The notes beneath the pieces are model-generated. The model did no database searches. It saw nothing but the letters and a program-made list of their open reading frames with translations, and had not been told where the DNA came from. Source: Gari tellinella (lineage: Eukaryota > Mollusca > Bivalvia > Cardiida > Psammobiidae). Taken from it: 64,000 bases of DNA. Shown in pieces: positions 23,701 to 32,700 of the stretch. Positions within the stretch are counted from its first letter, which is position 1. Every line of letters begins with the position of its first letter. The position numbers and the translations under genes are program-made. The stretch lies in NCBI GenBank assembly GCA_922989275.2, contig OV277856.1:86323038-86387037 (forward strand). The letters are read 5' to 3'.

Positions 23701-26700
23701 GCCACCTGTATTGCACGCTAAAATCAGCTAAATCAGGGAAACGGTTACCATAGGTTTGACGGTAGATGAACTCCAATCAGTGACAAGTTATGCAGCCTTA
23801 TAAGTCTCCTCATCGCCTGCATGGCTAACCTAGGCATGAACTTTCCCTATATGACTGATATTGTATCTGACTCATTGTAGTAGGCAAGTTAATTGATACA
23901 CAGATTAATATCAACATGATGAATGTCCAGTGAAAATTGCTCAATAAATATTCATTGACTGGAGTGATAACATTCACTGGAAATGTTGCTCGGAGCACAG
24001 CCCAAATTGTATCAAGTAGAAAATGTTTAACTCTTTGTGCCCTAGTCCCGCATATAGGCGTCCTTTTCAAACAGTGTACATGTGAATAGTACACTAGTCC
24101 TGTGCAAACAGTGAAGACCCAGATCAGAGGGCTCCGAAAGGAGCCCTCTGATCAGGGTCTTCACGTTTGTCATAATGCCAAACATTGACAAAAACAACCA
24201 TTAAAAGTCAGAAATGGACTAGACTTAAATGGAAACTGGAATTGTCCATTTAAAGTTTCAGGGAGGAAAGAGTTAATATCAATGATAAATGGAAATCTTT
24301 AAAGATTATGCAGGACAAAAGTAACTTTTGTCCTGCTTTTAATATAAACATGTCAAAAACACTGTCCATGTTGCCACTCTGAAGACAAGATGACTTTATG
24401 ATTCAAAACATAAGTATCATTTACACTACCTATATAAACCTGAATTTGCTAGAGAAGGATACCAAACAAAGCCATATAGAGCATGTAAAAGCTAAGATCT
24501 AAATGGGTATCCATGACATGGGTGGTATTTATTTTGTTAATGACAAGTATAAACTTACCTGAGGAGCTGTACAATATTCTGGCCAAACTTGCCCAGTTTG
24601 TTCTTCTGTACATTATCACCTGTGAGGTTCTGTTGGAATGTACACACCTGACAAAACAACACAAAAATAATGTTAGCAATTGACCCAATACTTCATAGAT
24701 ACATATGTTTATGCCTTTAATTTATTCCTCCACTGAAGAAAATAGTTCCAGTATACAGTAATGAATATGTATCATATTGAATATTTTCTATATTCTAGCA
24801 GATGGTAGCTTAAGCAGAATGTGCCTAAATGCACATTCTGCTTTACTTCCAACCTGCTTTAATAGGTCACCTGCCTTCAAAACTAGAAGCAGGCCATGGG
24901 GTAAAGGAATAAAAAATAAAAGAACATAGAACTTATACTTTATTGTGACTTTCATTTGAAGGGATAATATTTTTGGATAATATTTATAATTGATTTTGAT
25001 ATGAAATATCTTTTAAATTTTTAGTTAAGACTCACCTGACATACCTCGGACAACAGCTCATGTGGTCGTACAAACAGTCGAGAACTCAAGAGAAATGTGA
25101 ACACATAGGTTCTCTGCAAAGAAACATACATAATATTATGATCCATTAAAAGTTCATGTCTTGAAATAGATATATACAATGTTAAACTTGTGTTTTGAAG
25201 AAGTTTGAAGATAACTCAAGATAGGTGACCATTTTATGCAGAAAAAAGGCAGAAAGCTTTTTCTGTATTGTTTTCATCCAGCATTAAGCAACAAGACCTG
25301 TATCAAATACTACCCTTAAGTCTCTTACTATAATGATCACTAAATATAAAGTTGACTGTAACATATTAATCAAAAACAAATCAACACCCTGATATTCTCA
25401 ATAAGAATGGGGGACACAATAATTGACAACACCAAAACAATAAACTTGGTTTGCTGAAGAACTTTGGCTCAATTGACCATGAACTAAACAGCATTAAAAT
25501 TTCTTCTCAGTGCCTAATCTGCATGATGTGAGGATTATAGTATTGATTTCTATAAAGAGCCAATTATAAAGCCAGAAAATCAAGTGTGATGGGGAAGATA
25601 TTTAGTGTTTTATGTGTGATTAATTCTGACAAGTGATGGCCCAAACCATGACACTCCCCCCTTCACTCTGGAGTTTGAAAAATCATTTCTGTCAGTACAG
25701 TGCTGTGTTGGGGAATCAGGGAATCAAAAGAGTTCAGCCAGTTTAAGAATACAGTCTTTCTTTTGCAACATTTTAATAAAGAATTGTTGAGATATCTGCA
25801 TTATCTCTGTTGAGAGACAGTCCATTGAAGGAACATAATTCTTTCAAAACAGTTGCTTCATGCTTCATGCATAACAAAAGTGATACAGAAAGCCACATGT
25901 AACCTAAATGGCACTTTCTACATTACATGTCCCCTGCATTAAGCTCAATCTTTGTAATAGACTACCTTTGCATTTTCTAATGAATCAGTTACTTAATACA
26001 GGTTTGACTGTATTATCTTGAAATATTATGGGTGGGGAAAGTATCTCATATGTCAAAGAGAAAACAAACTGTCTGCCCACACAATGGGGTCTGTTGTTCC
26101 AGCCAAAAAGCCTTACAAGATACCATAGATAAGAATACAATTTATTCATAGAGGATGCTATACAAGTTGTCTATTCTTTAAGTGTTATAGAATATGGAAA
26201 CCCTCTAAGCTTTAATGCAACTGCCTGTAGACTGAATAAGATTATTACAAGCAGCCAGGATCTAGTTGAGTTACTGCTACAGTTAAACTTGTGTTGAGTG
26301 ACAACTGAAAAGAAAGTCTATTAGCAGGTGCTGATATTGATGGCAGCTTAATACAGGATGGATGTAAAGCAGAAAGCTCCTGTCTTTCTGCTTTACATCT
26401 ACCTAGGATTGAGCAGTCAGAGATTTTGAGAGAACTCTATGCTTTCTTAACCCATTACCCCATATATACACCTTTTTACGCCTTTAATTTAGTCCTCCAC
26501 TGAAGAAAATAGTTCCACTTCATATACTCACTAATATGCATCATAAAAAAATATTTTATTTGTTCTAGCAGATGGAAGCTTAATGCAGGATGAAAGTAAA
26601 GCAGAATGTGCCTTAAGGTGCATTCTGCTTTACTTTCAACCTGCTTTAATTGGTCCCCTATCTTCAGTACTAGAAACAGGCTATGGAGTAATGGGGTAAA

Positions 26701-29700
26701 GCATAGCAGCTTAACTGTAGTTTAACTGTAGTTGTAATTAATTACAATCTCAACTTTATCATTACATAAACTCTGAAAGTTACAATAACGGAGAAGAAAG
26801 TGTTACTGCCAGAATCTCTTTCCCCCCTTTCATTTTAAGCAAAAAAATCACAAAACAAAACACGTCAATGTTTGTGCATTTTAAAGAGATGAAAAGTGCC
26901 TCCCTTCTTATCTAGGATCCGATCTTGCAGTTGTCTCACATACAGCAGTGCCATTATCATGATGGAAACAAAGTTACGCCCTAGATTATATAGCATGCGA
27001 CTAACTTGTTTGTTATGTCCTATCATCTGACAACACAATAATTGAATGTTTGTTCCAATAAGACAGAAACTGCCAACACCCTATTGCAACAAATTTGAAC
27101 CTATCAGTTGGAGTGAGATAAAACTGATGCTGTTGATTATAGCCCTCACAATTTGTTTAAGTCTTTCCTAATAGAAACACCTTTCCACACCTTTATCTTT
27201 TTGTCATAGAGAAGTATCATCCTGCTAAAGAGCAATGGAAAACGTTTCCTACATTGTAACAGGTTGTTTCTTAAAGCAGGCTGAATGAACTTTCTGCTTT
27301 ACTTTAAGCTATTGCCATATGGAAAAGTTTCTGCTTTGCACTCAGCTTGCTTCATGAGACTATCTCTCTTAAACAGGAAAAAGGGTATGAAGGAAAGAGT
27401 TGGCCATGACGCCTAAATTATTTCCTCAATTGAATAAAACAAAAACAACTTGTTTACCAAGACATTTAAATCAATTTTGCTACACATGTTATGATGTGCA
27501 AAATAGGCCTGATGTCAAATTGTCAATTATGTAAAACTTTCCATCAGCATTCTTGCAGATTCAGATTTGATAAACACGTGACTTAGCAAGGGGAAGGAAA
27601 GAAGTTCTTATCAAAGTCAACAGTCAAGCTTGTGTCTAATGACAACTCAATGAAGAAGAATGTAAATCTTTAAAGACAGGATACTACATGCTTAATGCAG
27701 GATAAAAATACTGCACAAAGCTTCTATAGGAGCCAGAATTCCTGCATAAATACTCCACAAGGTTCTTCCATTGATTGATTTACTGTACACTCCAAAATAG
27801 TTATATGATTGAGTTATTGCTTAATACAAGATTTATTGTATACTTTATACTTCACATGGTTCTACTATTGAGTAATTATTTAATACAATATTTAATGTAT
27901 AGTATAGATGGTGTATCTGTTGGTGCGTCAGTCAGTATAAGATATAGTGTATACTTACATCAGGGTTATATTCTGTTGTGGGGACAAGGTGCTGGATCAG
28001 AGCCTCAGTGGAGCCAGCCACAAGGTTCCCATCCTTGAAGATCAGTGCCTGCAATAAACAAGTTATAAGTAATGTCATGTATTTAATTATCTGGAAGAAA
28101 ATGGTTATGTTCATGAAACAGAGAATAGAAGTTAAGGGGTGGATTTGGCTACATGTATTTTTAGAAATTTCATCATTGGCATTTGGACTCTATAATCAGA
28201 TGCCATACATACTTGACATTTTATCTGGATTCAAACTGTTTGCTTATGCAATTTATATGCTGCCAGCTCTTATTTATTGGCACATATAACCATATCAGTT
28301 ATTTTACCAAGGCGCAAAGGTATTGAGATTAATTCAGTGAATGGCATTTTCTAAAAGTGAAATATATAGCTATCCTTTTAAAAGTTACAAAATAAAAATT
28401 AATACTCATATGTACCATCAAACTTGCGTGAAGCAGCCACTCAAAAACAAGAGGATTTGATTGTCTTTAGTAAATGTGAAAGCTTAATGCAGGACAAAAG
28501 TAAAGAAGAAAGCTTTCTTCTTTCCTTTTGTTTTGCATTAAGCAGTCACCAGTCTTGAGGCAATAAATAACACGCTTCTTTAAAGAATAGTAATCAACAC
28601 CAGTTTTACTGTAGAATAGAGTTATAAATCAAAACTTTCTTCAGAACTTCTCTTCCTGTGAATTGCAGCACGATAATAAATTCATAAAACGTGGATTCTT
28701 TACACTTCATGAGTATGGAATAAAATGACTATAGACAGCATGTCTGCAGCTTTCGCTTTCTCAGGAGATTTATGTGAGAATAAATCAATTTTATGTAGGT
28801 AAAACACAATTACATTAAATAATGCACTTGCCTGTACCCATTCCATAAGATTATATTTTGAGATTTAGCAAAATCATATCAACATAACAAATAACAGCAT
28901 ACACAAAAGTATCTGCATTTGATGTAACAATAAGTAAAATCCCTGTGTGTTCATTTAAGAAGTGTACAGGTCTTAACCCTTTCCCCAATAGGAGCGACTT
29001 TTAGCGCATTTTATTTATTTCTCCGCTGAAGAAAATAGTTCCAGTTTATACCCTCATGAACAATTACCATTACAAATATTTTATATAGCCTAACATATTT
29101 TAGCTTAAAGCAGGCTGAAAGTAAAGCAGAATGAGCCTTAAGGCACATTCTGCTTTACTTTCAACCTGCTTTAAGTGGTCACATGTCTTCAAAACTAGAA
29201 ACAGGCTATGAGGTAAAGGGTTAAAGACTATAGTGACAGCTTGATGCTGGATAAAAGAAATGCAGAAAGCTCCAGAAATGAGCATTTAGCATTTTACTTT
29301 TGTCCTGTATTTAGCTGCAACAAGTATGCATTTTTTTCAATTCATCTTCTCTTGCCCAGTTTCTCATTGTATGGTATAGTGTATAGTGAACTATCTAGAC
29401 ATAATAAATTGATATATCAGACTAGTATTTGGGAAATCAATAACCAGAAATCACATGAAGGGCATCTTATCCAGACCTTATGATATAACGCTAAGGAAAA
29501 GCATGAACTACTGGTAAGATGAAACCCTGCAGTGCTTTTCTGCATACCATCCTTCCTCCAGCAAATCATGATTGGTATCACACTTTTAACTTGAATAGAT
29601 AAATTAGAATTAAATTACCTTTATCTACTCCATATTAACAAAAATGATACATGTATATTAATTACAAATAGTTTGGAATATTGTGGAAAGTCAGTGCTTT

Positions 29701-32700
29701 ATTTCATATACAGCTGTTTGAACACTAACAGGTATAATTATATTCCAATATGTGTATGGCTATTTGGAAATAAGATAAAAATACAAAAGGCACAACAGGG
29801 GCTTCTGTTTATGGCAGACCTCTGTGGGCAAATTTCAAAAAATGCTAACGGATGCCACATGGCAAGGCTATGTAAACAAAGTTAAGGAGTTTTACATCAA
29901 CTGTTTACTGGCAAACTAATTTTCTGACTGTTGAACTTGAAAGCCAGATGCTAAGATGGAAAACTCATCCGTTTCTACAGAAGTTTTGGGTAATCTTCCT
30001 TCTATCATGTTTATGTTTCAGTAATTTGAAGTAATTTTTTAAATGCACGGATCAACAATTAATGTAATTACAGCACTAATTCAATACTCAAAACATAAAC
30101 AAAACACGGGCTTGTTGAGTCAAACTTGCATTAACTCTTTGCATGCTGGGTAATTTTTATTGTCTGCAACCTTTGTCGTCTGTTATTGCTCTAAAATTAG
30201 AATTTTTCAAAAATTTCTTTTTAAATTCTGGGTCAGAATGGCAAGCAGTTTGGATCCTGATGAGACGCCGCATCATGCGGCGTCTCATCTGGATCCAAAC
30301 TGTTTGCAAAGGTAATGACTGGGCAGCTATTTCCGCCGCTAGTGTGCAAAGAGTTAATGCTTTCCTTGCTAAAAGTGAAACCTCGATTACCTTTGCAAAC
30401 AGTTAGGATTCTGATGAGACGCGACATGATGCAGCGTCTCATCAGAATCCTAATTGTTTGACACATTGACCCTATTTTGAAAAGAAAATTTTGAAAATTT
30501 TAATTTTAAAACAGTAGCAGATCACAATTTGTGCAGACGACAATATTACATCACATTCAAAGAGTTAACTCTTTCCTCCCTGAAACTTTAAATGGAGAAT
30601 TCCAGTTTCCATTTTAGTCTAGTCCATTTCTGACTTTTAAGCGTTGTTTTTGTCAATGTTTGGAATTATGACAAAAAGTGGAGATCCTGATCAGAGGGCT
30701 CCTTTCGGAGCCCTCTGATCTGGGTCTTCACTGTTTGCATAGGACAAGTGTACTTTTCACATTACACTGTTTGAAAACAACGCCAATATGCGGGACTAGG
30801 GCTCAAAGAGTTAAATAGTGATTCTTTGATGGTTTCTAAAGAAATGTGATTAGTTCTCTTTGCTGCCACATTTTTCTATTATACCATACATGTGTACAAA
30901 TAATTAACTTAAGTAATTTTTTTGTCTGCAACAAATTGATGTTAGCTATTATTCTAAAATTAAGATTTTCTTAATTTTCTTTTCAAAAGAGGAAAGCAAA
31001 CAGTTTGGATACTGATGAGATATCACATTATGGGGCATCTCATTTGGATCCACATTGTTTACCTAAGGGCACATTCTGCTTAACTTTCAGCTTGCTTTAA
31101 GCAAAAATCTACTAGAAAATATTTCTTAAGGTACATATTCATAATTATGTTAATTGGAACTATTTTCTTCAATGGATGAATAAACTAGATGTGTAAAAAG
31201 GTGTATTTATGGGCTAATGGGTTAACTTGCAAAGAGTTATTTTAAAGTTACTTTATTTTACAATGTTACACAAAAACTGATTAAATCATTACTACAAAAC
31301 TTTTTTTAAGTAAAACCGAACTGAGCGGATGTGTGAAATGCCACTTTAACACTCTTGCATGTAAACAACAATTGCAGAGTTGGCACTTAATACGTCCACT
31401 AATTAGGTCCTAAGCAGAATAACAGGAAATTAGCCGAAGGATTTGTGGAACAGAAATCGGTACAAATTAGCGGAAAGTGTCCTTATCTACCACTATATGG
31501 TAAAACTGACAGGTCCAGGCTACAGACAAACATTCATTTCACCATACATTCAAAATGAAATCCATATACAGTTATAAAGACAAGTGGCTGCTTAGTATAA
31601 AACAGAAAAATTGCAGAAAACACAAATGGAGTTTTCTTTGATACTTTCCTTATGCATAAAACAGCCAGCTGTCTAAAAGACTTTGATGCATCTTAACTGG
31701 ATAGACAGTGAATGCAGGTTAGATTGTAACTACCATGAAACACCGACCATGTTTGAGTACGGGAAATTGTTAAACTTGAAGCCTCCACGCTTATATATAT
31801 CCGATTGTAAATTTTAACAAACCTAACACAACAATTAATTGTTAATAACTCATATCCCGCTAAAAATATTATGGTCTGCAAAACTTTTCAAATCTATTTT
31901 TAAACATTTTTATACAAATTATTAAATCTTGAAATAGGTGTCAAATAACTTTGATCCTCATCAAATTTTAACTTACTTGGCATCTGATCTAAATTAAATT
32001 CATTTTACTGTTTACCACTAGATATGAGCCTGTGACAGATTGTACATTAACATACACATTAGTTTGAAAGCTGCTTCATATTCATCTTTTTTTTTTAACA
32101 AGCCTTCTGTCTTTAACATCTTACTTTTTAGTTTTTCATAACATCAAGTTTTTTAATAGCATTTAGCATGAAATGCTTCCCATTCTAGGTCTTCTATCTT
32201 AAATGAGTTTCTATTTCTGACTGCATAGTTACACGTATTGAAGCTAACCAAAACTATTTTGTAGATCAGAAAGCCTACGACAGATATGTTTGCATTCATT
32301 GGATGTCAACAATATTTTCCTGTGTGAAAGTGTTAGTGGTATGTCCAAATATTAACCATTGAAAAAACTTCTGACTCAGATCATTAGCAATGATGTCATT
32401 ACTTATAATCAAGACAATTATAATCTATATTTAGATTGTAAAAACCCCACGCTTGCTCATCTTAAAACATCATTAGCCATCAAGTAGGAGCAAGATCAGA
32501 GACTGCAGAATACGTCACTGAGTTAAGAATTTTCAATCAAATTAGGCTAAGAATGGCTTGAATCTAAATAGAATTGAAGAAGGTCTAAATCAAATGAGGT
32601 CAAATTTACAGCAAGCAGTGCAGACTCTTAGACAAAATATTTTATGACATCCCATCTTGGTCTTCATTGTCAACCTATTTCTTTTTGAACCCATAATTCT

